Both the position numbers and the translations under genes were made by a program. The notes beneath the pieces were generated by a model that did no database searches, had not been told where the DNA came from, and saw only the letters and a list, made by a program, of their open reading frames with translations. From NCBI GenBank assembly GCA_001661515.1, contig LUVW01000027.1, positions 1-64,000 on the forward strand: DNA of 64,000 bases. Direction: 5' to 3'. Every line of letters begins with the position of its first letter. Positions within the stretch are counted from its first letter, which is position 1. Origin of the DNA: Capniomyces stellatus (lineage: Eukaryota > Kickxellomycota > Harpellomycetes > Harpellales > Legeriomycetaceae). Positions 10,673-21,910 of this stretch are shown here, piece after piece.

Positions 10673-12403
10673 CTAGAGAGAATCCAGCATTACAGGATAA
10701 GAATTGTCAAACAAGTTTTTCAACACATCTTCCAACACTTTATCAAACACAGAAAGAGTTAATTTCTCGTTTTTAATCTGCTCTTTGACGGACGCCATTG
10801 CTTTTTCGGAGACATTGACAGCCAACAATGCATCCTTTCCTAAATACTTTCCGTAAATCCCTCTGTATCTACTGACCAGCTTGTTGGGAATCCTTGTGAG
10901 CTTGGATGTGGACCTTTCGGTGAACCCTTCAGACTCGTTGATCTTTTGAATATCAGACATCAAGCTCATGCTGTAAACAGCCTCTGCGATTGTTCCTGGG
11001 AGAGGTGGGACCATATCTCCTGAAATGAGCTTGTAAAAGTCTATATCCTTGAATAGCTCCAAGTCATCTTCGGGCTCATTCATTTCTCCTTGCTCACCAC
11101 TTCCTCTGCCTCCTTGATGTTCACCATCTGAATCAGCACCGTATTCGTCGCTTCTTTCTTCTGTGGTTGATACTATATAGGAGCATACAACATATTTGAG
11201 GGATTGGTAATCTTTCAAGAACTCGACGTTTTCTGGGCAGAAAGTTTCCGATGCTGCTTTGACCAGTCTTATAAATCCTTCGGGGTATGATAATAGTCCT
11301 TCAAACTGTGCTTTTCTTGACTCCAAAGCCTTTTTGTCAACTTTTTCGTTTCCTGTTAGCCCAATTTTAGACTTTGCTCTTCTGATTCTGATCATAGGAA
11401 TGAGAACAACCAAACAGTGCTGAACTACAAAAATAGTAGACACAAACATCGACCCAGTAACAACCATGAACTCCTCAATACCAACAATATTGTTATAAAA
11501 AGTCCCTGCCACCAATATCACACAGGTATAAGTCATGGTTACAATAAGCTCAAGTTGCAGTCCAAACGCGTCTTTGAATCCAATACAGAACATAATCAGC
11601 GGAATAAAACTCAAAAATGTACTAAGCATTACCACGTATGAGTAATAGATTGGCTCGCTCATATCTACACTGCATGTGTAGCTAACCGGGATTATGCTAA
11701 AGCTTCCTGATATAGAATAAGACGCTGATATTCCGATACCAGCTGCCAGGAACAGAAAGCAGAGTATTAAGCAGTTTCTGGTCTGAATCAGCTTTATTAT
11801 TTTGTTGTTTATCGAAATTCTGAACTGAAGCTCTCTCTTTCTCTCCTGTATACTAGTCGAATACCCGCTGTTGAACACAAATCTGAAAAAGTATTTGATA
11901 TAGGGTGTTCTTTTCTTCTTCCCCATGCTCAAGTCCTTCTCATCTAAGTTAGGATTTTCCATTGACTCTGTAAGGACGCCTGAAATCGCATTCTTGTACA
12001 TGTTGTTTCTGTAATGGCAAATATAATGGACAGCGCGAAGAATCAGGGTAACACAGAACAAAACAAACGCTGTGTTACATAGCCATACTCTTATAAAGCA
12101 CGGGTAATTAGGTATGAATGCCTCTGCAGCAATCAAATGGAGTGTAAATATCAACCCGGATAAAACATTAATAAATGTCATCCACTTTTGCTTAAACTTG
12201 AACTCATTTGTATCTTTAGAGATCCTAAAGTACATGAATGTTGTCACTGACACATATATAGTCCACAAAGCCGCAATCACCATCCACGTAATCCTCTTGG
12301 GCATCATAACCGATTCAAACAGGTCCCTAAGCCTGATGTATTCGGCTAGGTCCACCTCGCCGCCATAGTAGTCCAGAAATTTTTGAAAATTTTCCATTTT
12401 CAC
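10673..12403 (-). CDS. seven-transmembrane protein with C-terminal RGS domain
   Basis: Single exon, 576 residues. Seven hydrophobic segments can be counted: about 40-58, 73-96, 107-130, 208-232, 250-272, 280-302 and 310-333. The cytoplasmic tail holds an RGS fold split by an acidic, Ser/Gly-rich insert. Its first helices are recognisable in ETFCPENVEFLKDYQSLK (about 379-396) and its last in LSVFDKVLEDVLKNLFDNSY (about 547-566). RGS domains accelerate GTP hydrolysis on G-alpha subunits. The 7TM-RGS arrangement is known from plants (AtRGS1) and from several fungal receptor classes. It is likely a plasma-membrane sensor that tunes a heterotrimeric G protein; the ligand is unknown. The RGS core looks diverged, so activity is not guaranteed. 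Confidence 0.8.
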   Translation of the reverse strand: MKMENFQKFLDYYGGEVDLAEYIRLRDLFESVMMPKRITWMVIAALWTIYVSVTTFMYFRISKDTNEFKFKQKWMTFINVLSGLIFTLHLIAAEAFIPNYPCFIRVWLCNTAFVLFCVTLILRAVHYICHYRNNMYKNAISGVLTESMENPNLDEKDLSMGKKKRTPYIKYFFRFVFNSGYSTSIQERKRELQFRISINNKIIKLIQTRNCLILCFLFLAAGIGISASYSISGSFSIIPVSYTCSVDMSEPIYYSYVVMLSTFLSFIPLIMFCIGFKDAFGLQLELIVTMTYTCVILVAGTFYNNIVGIEEFMVVTGSMFVSTIFVVQHCLVVLIPMIRIRRAKSKIGLTGNEKVDKKALESRKAQFEGLLSYPEGFIRLVKAASETFCPENVEFLKDYQSLKYVVCSYIVSTTEERSDEYGADSDGEHQGGRGSGEQGEMNEPEDDLELFKDIDFYKLISGDMVPPLPGTIAEAVYSMSLMSDIQKINESEGFTERSTSKLTRIPNKLVSRYRGIYGKYLGKDALLAVNVSEKAMASVKEQIKNEKLTLSVFDKVLEDVLKNLFDNSYPVMLDSL

Positions 12404-14131
12404 ACTGTACCAAAATACTTTAAATATATCAAATTATACCTATTTCTGCTGTCTACTGAATTTACAGGTTTAGATTTATACTATTTACAATTTGTAGAAA
12501 AAAAAAAGATACTAAGAGCTGGTTATATTTTTCTCTATACGTACATCTAACTGACGATATAAAAAGTTAATATTTTGCTTTATTGTTATTTTACAAGTGT
12601 TGATGTATAAATTAATCTAGATTAAACTAATAACAGTTTGCGAAAAAAATAAATTTCGAATAAATAAAAATAGCTACAACCATCTACAACGACTTGATAT
12701 CTTAGTTATATACAATTTAGTTTCAGAAATTGTATGGTTCTTCGACTTTGAAACCCCCCTCCTAAGTTAATAGAATCCAATCTGATTCGTGCTGTCCTTC
12801 TAGCCACGTTAGTATCATATCTACTTACTAACAGTTAAACTGAACCTATTAACCTTTAAGCTTTATTTACTTTTAACTACCAACTTTACAAAACCCGCAA
12901 GAAAATTTGTAAACCCTGCACAGTAAACTTGTGATTTTTGGAATTAAACTATAATAAATAGGTATTTGTATTTATTTTTTAAAGATTTGGTGCTTTAGCC
13001 GATCGCATTAAACTCTCAGCTCGTCGTTTTTATTAGGCACACAATCATTTCGAAAATTGCTAATGATTTGCTTTCCACTTGAATGGAAAGATACTATTTA
13101 TTTTACTTAACACTTGTTTACTATGTTTAATACGTGTTTACTCTGTTTAATACGTGTTTACTCTTTGATACTTGATTCTAATGATCTTGAGGTAATATAA
13201 ATTACCAGCCTGACCTAATCACAGTATGTGCCACTTTTTAGTTCCAATGATCCATTGACCAATATAAATTCGTAACTAACTTAAACTCAATTGCAATGTG
13301 TGGTTCATTTGTTCTGGTAACACCAATTAAAATTGTAGTTAATAGAAAAACACTCTTTCACAAATAGCGAACCAAATCCTACCTTGCCAAGATTTACTTT
13401 ATTTTTTTTTTATTGAAATCACAGGATTTAATTTTTTTTTATTTTATTGATACAGGATTTACTTTTATTATTACTTTTGCAAATAATAAAGTTGAAAGTA
13501 AAAGTGGAACGATAATTGATAATAAATTGGACTCGATAACAGCGAGTAACAACTCTACACAAATAGCATCTGAAAGACACGACTATCATTGAAATTAATG
13601 ATCAGCATGCAAGAGAATAAACTCACAGAGGTAATACAATTACTCGGTCAATAGGCTGATGAGCATTATTGACATGGTTAGAATACTGGTACATCTAAAC
13701 AATGAAAACTGGAAATAGTAAAATGACATTTTGATTTGATCAACAACATTGAAACACTTCCAATGAATTTGGCAAATGAGAAAGCAAATACATAGTACTA
13801 GCCGGATAATCAAATACTGATGTTAGGTCAGGTATTTACAAGCCAATATGATAATGCATATCAGTAAAATATAGGAATTCTTTGTCAAGCAAACACTTAT
13901 TCGCACCGACTTTAATACCATAATGCTGGAACCAAAATAAAGGGCAATCTGTATATTTGTAATTGTAAATATAAAAAGTACTTTTTCTATGAACAAAAGA
14001 AGGAAAAAAGTCACCAATATACACTGAATAACATGAATAAACGAGTACAAAAAAAACAAACAAAAATACAATCTATATTAAATCTACAATTAACCAGATA
14101 CAGGGGTGGGAAAAAAAAAGTGATTTGCGGG
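12404..14131. other. 1.7 kb AT-rich spacer
   Basis: It separates the RGS gene start from the 3' end of the UFO1-like gene. It contains a short 20-bp tandem repeat near 13112-13171. No gene is supported; the hydrophobic frames near 13823-14071 are T-rich artefacts. Confidence 0.55.
13112..13171. repeat. 20-bp tandem repeat, three units
   Basis: Units acttgtttactatgtttaat, acgtgtttactctgtttaat and acgtgtttactctttgatac follow one another. They share the core gtttact and differ at a few positions. Confidence 0.7.
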
Positions 14132-17100
14132 TTATTCGGAGGATTTGGAAAGAAATAATGCATACTCTAGCATTTCAGTCTCGGATAAACCCTCAACAAG
14201 GAAATCATTGTTAGTGCTGGTGTTGGTAATGGCAAGAACTTGTTTAGACGGATCGCTGGTTGAAGGCAAAGCAAGACTTTCGTTGATTTTACCAAGTTGG
14301 TCAGATTTGCTGGAAGGTTGTTGGTCTAGACTAAGCATTTTGGCGTACAAAAGTAGATTGTCGTCATCAATGTCGAGGTCGTTTTGTGGGTTAAGGAAGG
14401 TTTGGTTAAAGTACTCTCTGTCGGAAGCGACCTGGATGTTGTTTAGCCTTTCGATTTCCGAGTTTTGTTTGTGGATGTTGAGCTGGGTTTTTATTTCGAT
14501 TGTCGAAGATTTTTTGTCAAAAAACGGGTCCGGCTTCAGTCTTGTTGATTTAGTCAAAGCCTTACTGTAGGAGGACGCGAAAAGGGACTTGTTTGGCAGC
14601 TGGGATTTGCTGGCCACTCCAACTGAGCCAGGCTGGACTAAAGTGGTATTTTCGCTAACCAAGTCGTCAGAAAAACTTTGGGCAGTATTCTGAGTCGCGC
14701 TTTTGTTCTTGAGAATAGGCGATAGTAAAGTGAACACGGCTTTCTTGCAGCTATGCATGGCCAGATGGGAGCACGATGCTATCACCATACAGTCATAGGT
14801 TGAGCTCGTATCGCCAACCAACGAGCAGTAGTTGGGGTGGACTTGGGATATAGCTTGGTCCAAACAGTCGGGCAGCAGACTTGGGTGGCTGAGACGGAGA
14901 TCCTTTGGGTGGAAAAAGCCAGGTTGGAATGGGTGGGTGGAGCCTAGCCAATCAGAGGCGGATTTGTCTGACAGGGACTTGGACACATTGGCATCAGCGT
15001 TAGAGAGATCAGAGCTGACTAGGCGCAAAACTGGTATTCTGTGCTGAATATCAAGCCCCTCAAGCTCGGGAGCAGAATAGCTGTACTGCGTCTTTGGTCT
15101 TTTTTTAGAGTCAATAGACCCAATGCCCTTAACGCGGATTTTTCGTAGCTGGGAGGGGAGCAAGGGGTCCCACATGACCACTGAGCCGTCGTAGCTGGAA
15201 GTGACAATTTTTAACGAGTCGTAGGAAATGCTTACAATCATAGTTGAATGGCCATTAAGCAGACTCCTGATTGGACCCAGCCTGGCCACTTTAGGCTCGT
15301 GGCTAGCACACACGGCATCGGTGTTGCAGCGAGAGTCCCACAGGTACACAGACCCAGCACAATCGCCGCCAGCCACAACAACTGATTTGCATAAATCATA
15401 TTCAACAACGTCTGGTGCTGGCCCAATGTCCCAAGTAACCGCTGTTAAAGCCTGCCTGCCTGGCCAGTCAAACTCTGCCACCTGCCTCCCACTAGCAACA
15501 CTGTATAGCCCCAACTCACCTATCCGGCTGCCATCCAAGGTCACCAGCACACTATTTACCAAAACAGTCTGTGTCAGGCTGTTTTGAACTAGCTCGGTAA
15601 CGGTCCAATCACTGCCTCTATGTCCGCTTTTCGAGTGACCAATAGAAATCAGGACCAAAGAGTTTGGGTTATACTCGCCCTCAATAAACAGAACCGAGCA
15701 GTCCCAAACTAAAACCTTGCCAATGTTTGTACCTGCAACCAGCCACCTGTTGGCCACTGCTCTAACGCATGTTATAATGTAGTTTTGGTCATGCGATATT
15801 TGGGAAATAAGAATACCCGACTCGGCGCACCACAGCTTTAAATAGCCATCAACTCCACCAGAAACAACCACACTACCAACTGTACTGAACTCGCCAACCG
15901 ATCTGTTTATTGGGTCGATGGCTGGTGGTAGATTATCTACGTACTCCACGCTGGTAACAGCTCCTCTGTGCCAATGCGCTGTGTCCATTTGAACATCCTT
16001 TTTTTTCCTGCCTGTTTTCAAGAACAAGTGTTGCGCATAAACTCCGCCTCCCGTATACGCGCCCCACAAAACCAACAATATATGCTCAGGTTTCTTCTTT
16101 CTAAGCACATCGTCAGCTGGACTGACGAATGTTGCGAATCGCACTGCCTGCATTCGCTTCGTGTACATAGGAACACCATCAACACCGCCATCACCAACCC
16201 TGTTGTTTTGCCTTGCGTTGTTTGCGCTCCCTGCCGCGTACATTACATCGCGCGTAGTATGCTCTATTTTCCCAAAGTCCTCTGTCTTTAGGCTCGTCCG
16301 CACACTGACCCCGTGTGTCAAGGAAACTGAAACCATCCATCCGTACTTGAACTCGCAATGTATTTTGTGTATCCTTCCTATCCCCAGCTCCACCTCTCTT
16401 TTTATCGTACGGTTACCCAACTTCCACTGCCTAAATTGTCATCCATGTTCAATTACAGTTATTTATTTATTATCAGGTTAATTGGTTAACTGGTTTATCG
16501 GTAAAATAAACTGCTTTTTCAAATTTTAACCAGATGTGGCTATCTTTATATTCCAACGTCTTTAGTTCAAAAATATAAACTACATTGCACCATTTGATTT
16601 GGTCTGGATTAACCAAGTTAAAGATCGCCCATACCTTAGCAGTTCGGTTCTACAAATATACTCGGCTCTCCAAGAGACTCTGCCCATGAGGTAGGATTCC
16701 TTTTTTAAAGTACTGGCTAAATCAGAGCTTGATTTTATCTTAATGAGCGGCTGAGGACTATCGCTGATGCTTCTATTGTTGTTATTTGTGTTTTTGATGC
16801 TTTTGCGGTTGCTAGGTTCGAAAAAGTACCAGTTCAGTTTTGACAGGTCCAAAAGCTTGAATGGCAAGTTTCCCTGGAATTTCAAGGCTAAAGCCTCGCG
16901 CCAACTCGCATCGCTTGACAATATTCGACACCAGCGAAGGCAGACCAAGGAAGCAGTATTCTATCGATAGGATTTGAGGAATACATGAATAAGAAAACAG
17001 AAGAGAGCGAGAAAATAAACGCAGATCTGCAGAGCAATATTAGGTATTTTAGGCAATAAGATTGTATTTCCATACCAATTCCTCAGGCGACAGATTGCTA

Positions 17101-17183
17101 AATATATTTACAAAAACCTCATCGGGCAATTGGAGGATTCCCCTTGATTGTTGTCTCGACCTTGAATCGTCACTGGAGTGCAT
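14132..17183 (-). CDS. F-box/WD40/UIM protein, UFO1-like
   Basis: Three exons (17183-17076, 16960-16635, 16430-14132) give 910 residues. Introns of 115 and 204 bp have GTATGG donors and TAG acceptors, and the frame stays open. The F-box is split by intron 1: residues 18-60 read LPDEVFVNIFSNLSPEEL, then NTASLVCLRWCRILSSDASW. WD40-type repeats follow from about 140 to 545 (for example VVSGGVDGYLKLWCAESG and KIVTSSYDGSVVMWD). The C-terminus carries two ubiquitin-interacting-motif-like helices, DDNLLLYAKMLSLDQQ and ETEMLEYALFLSKSS. The order F-box, WD40, UIM matches budding-yeast Ufo1, an SCF substrate receptor whose UIMs promote its own turnover. It probably recruits phosphorylated substrates to SCF; the substrates are unknown. 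It lies downstream of NPL4 on the same strand. Confidence 0.88.
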
Positions 17184-17490
17184 TTTTTGTCGATATAAAC
17201 TAATGCAGCAGTCTTATTTTTATTTAGTATTGAGTAGAGATAAAAAGTTTACTAGTGAAGGTTTTAGAGGTATGAAGAAGTGAGTTGTTGTAGTTATTTA
17301 GCGCAGTAAAGTTGTAGTATGTAATGTATGATGAAAAGCGTTAAATAAAAAGCAAAATAGTTTTTTTAAGAAAAAAAAAACGGTTAGTAAGTCAGAAACT
17401 GGTTAATAGCCAATGGTTAGAATGAATAGCATAAAGAAGTAAGGTAAGTATTGACCAATTAAATGATGTAAATAAAACAAGCAAGAGTAA

Positions 17491-17528
<38 letters not shown>

Positions 17529-17567
17529 TGGTTGAGCATAATAGGAGAAAAAGAAAAGAAAAAATAA
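17184..17567. other. spacer between UFO1-like gene and NPL4
   Basis: About 380 bp that serve as the upstream region of the UFO1-like gene and the 3' region of NPL4. It contains a 27-bp T homopolymer (17495-17521). On the NPL4 sense strand this is an A27 tract 47 nt past the stop codon. Confidence 0.6.
17495..17521. repeat. T27 homopolymer
   Basis: Uninterrupted run of 27 T on the plus strand. Its length may be unreliable in assembly. Confidence 0.9.
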
Positions 17568-19922
17568 TTAGTCGTTTTGAGGTAGGCCACACATTGAGCA
17601 CCAATCGGAGGAGGGATCATTGACAAAAGTACAGTGACGACATGCCCAGTTGGCAGTGATAGGGGCGTTTGAGGTAGAGTTAGAGGTAGAGGTGGTGGTG
17701 GGGTTAGAGGTAGAGTTAGAGTTGGAGGATTGTTCATTGAGAACAGTGACAAAGGTCATAAAGTTGGGGATTTGAAGTAGAGAAGTGAGAATAGAGTAGT
17801 CTTGAGAGGTGGCGAATTTGGCGAGCATGGAGAAGGAAGTGGGCAGATCAAGGATGTGGAGAGTGGAGATGTACATCAGGAGATGAAAGTCAGAAAAGGC
17901 ACGGTAGGAGGGGGACTGATCAGGGCCAATGCGCATGTTTTCAAAGGCGGCAGTCAGATCGTGGAGAATTCCAGACTTGGACAAGTGAGAGTGGAGCAGG
18001 GAAAGTGATAGGGGGGAAAGCCTGTTTTCAATGGGGAACTGGGCGGGGGACTTGAAGAGAGGTGATGGACTGGAGGGGAAGCCGTGGGTAACGCTGACGA
18101 GCAGATACTCGACTGGGAAGGCGGGACTGGCAGACTTGGACACGTTTGCGCCATATTCGTTTTTGTAGTTGTATATGATTTCAGGAACGTATTTGTTGAG
18201 TTTTTGGTTTGCAGAGTGGCGGACCATCATCAGGCCGGGCTTGGAGCTGCCAACAATCAGTTCGGCTCTTTCCAGAGCAACAGCAGTGTTGCTTACCTGC
18301 CAGGCACTGATGTCTACGTCTCCGTCCTCGTTGGCCCCAACCACTGCCGTCACAAACCGGCTTCCAAACCGGCCGTCTGACTGGGACCATTTGCTTGGCG
18401 TTGGAAACATGGTCTGGAATTTGGCTGCTAGCCGCGCCTCCAGACTCGACAGGAAAAACGACTCCTTGTGCCTGTTGTAAACTACCTTCCCCAGCCCTGT
18501 TCCGTCGTCTGTCAGATCGCTAAACACCATCCCCACAACCTCAAGTCCACACGCCTTAGCCACCGCCTCCAGCCGATCCATCTCTTCCTGAAACTCCACA
18601 CTCTCCAAATCTATCTTCAATCCATCCGACGAGTTTGTTTGCTTTGGCTCATATACCGCCTCCACCACCGCCTTGATCCCCAGCGGCACCTCCAAATACC
18701 TTTCGTACCGCCCCACAAGAATCCCAAGTCTCTGCGTCCCCGTTTCTCTCCACCAAGACAAAAACCTATCAATCAACGACCCCTCGGCAAACTCTAAATG
18801 ATCTGTCATTCTGAATTCCTAAGTTCCATTTCCCATTTTATTTATATTTATACTCTGCATTCTTCATTACCTTATATTCACCTTCATTTATACTCTACTC
18901 TCTACATTTCCACTTACTTGTTGTTGAAGTGTTATTGCACTTGGCTGGCATTTTGTACATATCCCCTCTGGCCAAGGCGCATGGCCCCCTGTACAGCTCT
19001 TGTTTGCTCCAAAGTCTGGCTCCTCCAGTGGCAGAATCGTCCCCACCTTTGGCCCCCTTGACAACAACTCCTCCTTTCTTGATGCCCCCAGTACCTTTCG
19101 CAGGTATGAGTGGTACGACATGTGCTTTATTTTGTTTTCCGCCAAGTAACTACTATCATACGGCTCCAGTGGCATACAGTACTCGCACATTGCATTCTTC
19201 CCATGCTTACAAAAATTCTCATCCCTCGCTCGCTCAATCTCCCCACTCTCCTTCTCCAGCTCATTGTCTATCTCTGCCTGAACAACCTCCCTCCCATTCC
19301 CTCTACCTTCCTTCCCGCCTCCCGCACTCTTACTTTCCCCCCTAACTAACTCGTACCCTTTCCCCTTATCCACCACTTCTTCGCTCGCCTTTTCTTTATT
19401 TCCCCCAACTATCTTCCCATAAAGTATATCTCCGTGTCTATAAATCAAATTCCCCACCCACACACACACACACACAAATTCAGTTCAATTAGTTATTTTA
19501 ACCCTAACTCTACTCTACCCTACTCTACTCTACTCTACCCTACCATATTCATTTCTCAACATCTCTATTTATATGCATAAAAAGTATGTCTCTACTCTTT
19601 ATTACTTTAGTCCAAAACTGCTTATACTTTTATTCCCCATGCCACCTTCTATCTCCACCTTCTTTTTCATCCCTACATCTAAATACAGCTCCATGCTTTT
19701 CTCAGCCTCTATTCCATGTTTGCTTTTTATCTACTCGTTTCATCATATATTCCATTGCCTCTTTGTTAGTAAAGCCCATTCCATCTAGTACCTTGTTCTT
19801 AAACTCTCTATTTTTTTAGTAGCAATCCCCCTCCCCTTCCCTCCCCTTGTATCTCTTTCTTGCCTTTTCTATCAAGCTACCAATACTTTCATTCCCATCT
19901 ACAAACTCGTAACGCTCTAAGC
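17568..19922 (-). CDS. NPL4: NPL4, Cdc48/p97 ubiquitin-recognition cofactor (5' exon unresolved)
   Basis: Exons supported: 19922-19864, 19730-19606, 19437-18918 and 18818-17568, about 650 residues plus a missing first exon. The Ubl-like N-terminus runs from ERYEFVDGNESIGSLIEK through IKSKHGIEAEKSMELY to GLKHGDILYGKI. The zf-NPL4 region follows (NFCKHGKNAMCEYCMPLEPY; PWPEGICTKCQPSAITLQQQ), then the MPN-like NPL4 domain (DHLEFAEGSLIDRFLSWW onward). A C-terminal NZF finger (WACRHCTF...WCSMCGLP) binds ubiquitin. NPL4 works with UFD1 to load polyubiquitinated clients on Cdc48 for ERAD and other extraction events. The intron 19731-19863 must use GC-AG (AAG/GCAAGA); the others are GT-AG. The exon before 19922 may end at 20108 (AAATG/GTGAGT), but no in-frame ATG was found there. 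Confidence 0.92.
19459..19550. repeat. (CA)n and (TACTC)n microsatellites in an NPL4 intron
   Basis: Within the intron 19438-19605 there is a CA dinucleotide run (19459-19476), followed by a ctctac/ctaccc pentanucleotide-like run (about 19501-19545). Confidence 0.85.
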
Positions 19923-20708
19923 CTAAAGCCGATCTCACTCGGAGTATAAGTACCTACGTATTCGCCAGTTTTAATGTCACACATTATCGTTTTTATTTAT
20001 TTACTTGGCTATATATCGCTCTTTATTTATTTGCTATTCTTTTCAGCTTTGTTTACTTTAGAACCTCTTTTTATTATTTATTTCCTCCTCCCCCCCTTTA
20101 AACTCACCATTTCTGATTCCAACAAGTCCAACGGTTTTATTCGCTTTAATATCTTTTTTCTATCTTTCGTACTTTGTTCTTTTCTTCTTTTTGTACAGGT
20201 GTATATGTGTATACTGATACTGATACTAATGTTAATACTAATTCTATTTTTATTGCTATTGCTACTTTATGCTGTTCAAGTAATCAACAACCAAGAACTG
20301 TTTGACCTGAACTAATTTATTTAACCATTGTTATTGACTTGGAAGCTAATTGATTAATTATCGAAAATCGCTTTTTATTTTTGTTTATTCTAGTTCCACA
20401 AATTTCAATAATTAACAAGCAAGTTTGTTTTTTTACTAATGCAACCTAATTACGTCAACTTTTGGTTCTGGCTAGTAACCAGAACAATCGTTAAAAATCA
20501 ATGCTATTTTATCCATTTATATTTGTGCATTATGTTTTGCAACTAAACAATCTAGCTAAACTGTACAATATCTCTACAAAGTAACTTGTATATTCTCGAC
20601 TAGCACCAGAATATAGATCATAGCTTGACTACTGAACATTAAATATAAACTTCCAAGCCTAAGCCAGATACTGTTTACTAAACTATGCAAACCGAAATTA
20701 GGTGGGTT
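19923..20708. other. upstream region of NPL4, possible first exon
   Basis: On the minus strand a short open stretch ends at a good donor (20108/20107, GTGAGT) that would splice in the correct phase to the Ubl exon. The encoded end, VGIRN joined to GLERY, fits the first beta strand of the Ubl. The frame has a stop about 17 codons upstream and no ATG, so another exon or start is missing. The rest, to 20708, shows nothing. Confidence 0.35.
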
Positions 20709-21077
20709 TTAGATCAATTCTCCTGTACTAAACGCAACGCTGCATTTAATCGGAATAGTGCTATAATTACTAATACATCCAAACAATTTGTCGTCTCTAG
20801 GAGCCACAAATTCGTGAGATAAGTAGTTGATAACCTCTTGGATACACTTCTGGGCGCTTGTCTTAGTAGGGCACCCTTTGCACTCGATCTTTGTTTTAAG
20901 ACAAGCGTTGTTCTTTGTTACGAACTCTAGTTCGCAGTTTCTCGTTTTGCAACTGGAAAGTGCTCTTGCACTTATTTTGCACAAAGCTCCATCGTCTAAA
21001 CCGCTTTTCCTGATACGATCTGCACTTGCTTGTGCCAGATATAGTATCGTTGATGTCAATAGTAAACCGAATCGCAT
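20709..21077 (-). CDS. small secreted cysteine-rich protein (122 aa)
   Basis: ATG-initiated frame of 122 residues. Residues 1-19 (MRFGLLLTSTILYLAQASA) are a good signal peptide, with a likely cut after ASA. The mature part is about 103 residues with nine cysteines: two near the N-terminus, a central cluster (NCEL, NACL, IECKGC) and three towards the C-terminus. There is an N-x-S site at ISNYST. No GPI signal or transmembrane tail is present, so it should be released. No family is recognised, and the cysteine spacing differs from that of the paired eight-Cys proteins at 38.1 and 40.5 kb. It could be an effector-like or cell-wall protein; that is inference. Confidence 0.65.
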   Translation of the reverse strand: MRFGLLLTSTILYLAQASADRIRKSGLDDGALCKISARALSSCKTRNCELEFVTKNNACLKTKIECKGCPTKTSAQKCIQEVINYLSHEFVAPRDDKLFGCISNYSTIPIKCSVAFSTGELI

Positions 21078-21873
21078 ATTTGTTCTCGAGTAAAGGTTGA
21101 TAATAAAAAAAACTAGGAGAGTTACTATAAAAAAATCGCTTTTTCAAGATAGGAAGAGTAAATAGTGATGCAAAGAGATAATGGAATGAAAATCAAAGAT
21201 CAAAAACGTCCTTATAGTTTTGTTTTATTTATTTATTTATTTCTTTCTTTGGCTAGAAACTAGTGTCAACCCAGGACCATTGTATCCTTAATCGTCTCAA
21301 ACTGAGAAAATGGAAACGAAAAATAGAAAATAATTATGAAAAATTACCAAATCCAAAAAACACAATCGGACCTCTTTTACTAAGCTTTACACTATTTATA
21401 AACTTTAGCTTAATTGTACAGCAAGATGAATGATGGAAAAAGCCGCTATAGACCCCTTTTGCTCGAAAGTATAGCCAATGCACTTTTGACTCACTATTCA
21501 ATTATCTAATCGTCAATTTAAATCAGTTAGACTATTACGCTGATAATTGCATCAATCAGTTGTTCTAAAAATAAACTGATAAAAGCAAGCGTATAGCTTC
21601 AGCTAATTACCTAATATAACAAGAGACTACTAAAGATAGACTAGCATACTTTACTAATAAAGATAAGCTTTAAGCGAGTCAAATATTGTTAACTTTTTTC
21701 AAACTTTGTAAACCAATTCCGTATACATTAGCAATGAGCCTTCTTATCACCTTGCCTTGTACTACAACTTTCAGCAGAAAAAAATAATTTGATGATTGCG
21801 ACATCCAAGACTCTAATTGGCTTTGTCAACATATTGTTGCTCTGCTTGTAGAATAGCTCTCTCCCTCTTTCTT

Positions 21874-21910
<37 letters not shown>

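Noticed and set aside
13823..14071. Overlapping hydrophobic minus-strand frames
   Set aside because: They are produced by T/A-rich sequence. Both frames are equally hydrophobic, with no motif or conservation cue.
17495..17567. A27 tract after the NPL4 stop as a sign of a processed retrocopy
   Set aside because: NPL4 here keeps at least three introns, so it is not retroposed. The tract is a homopolymer in the 3' region.
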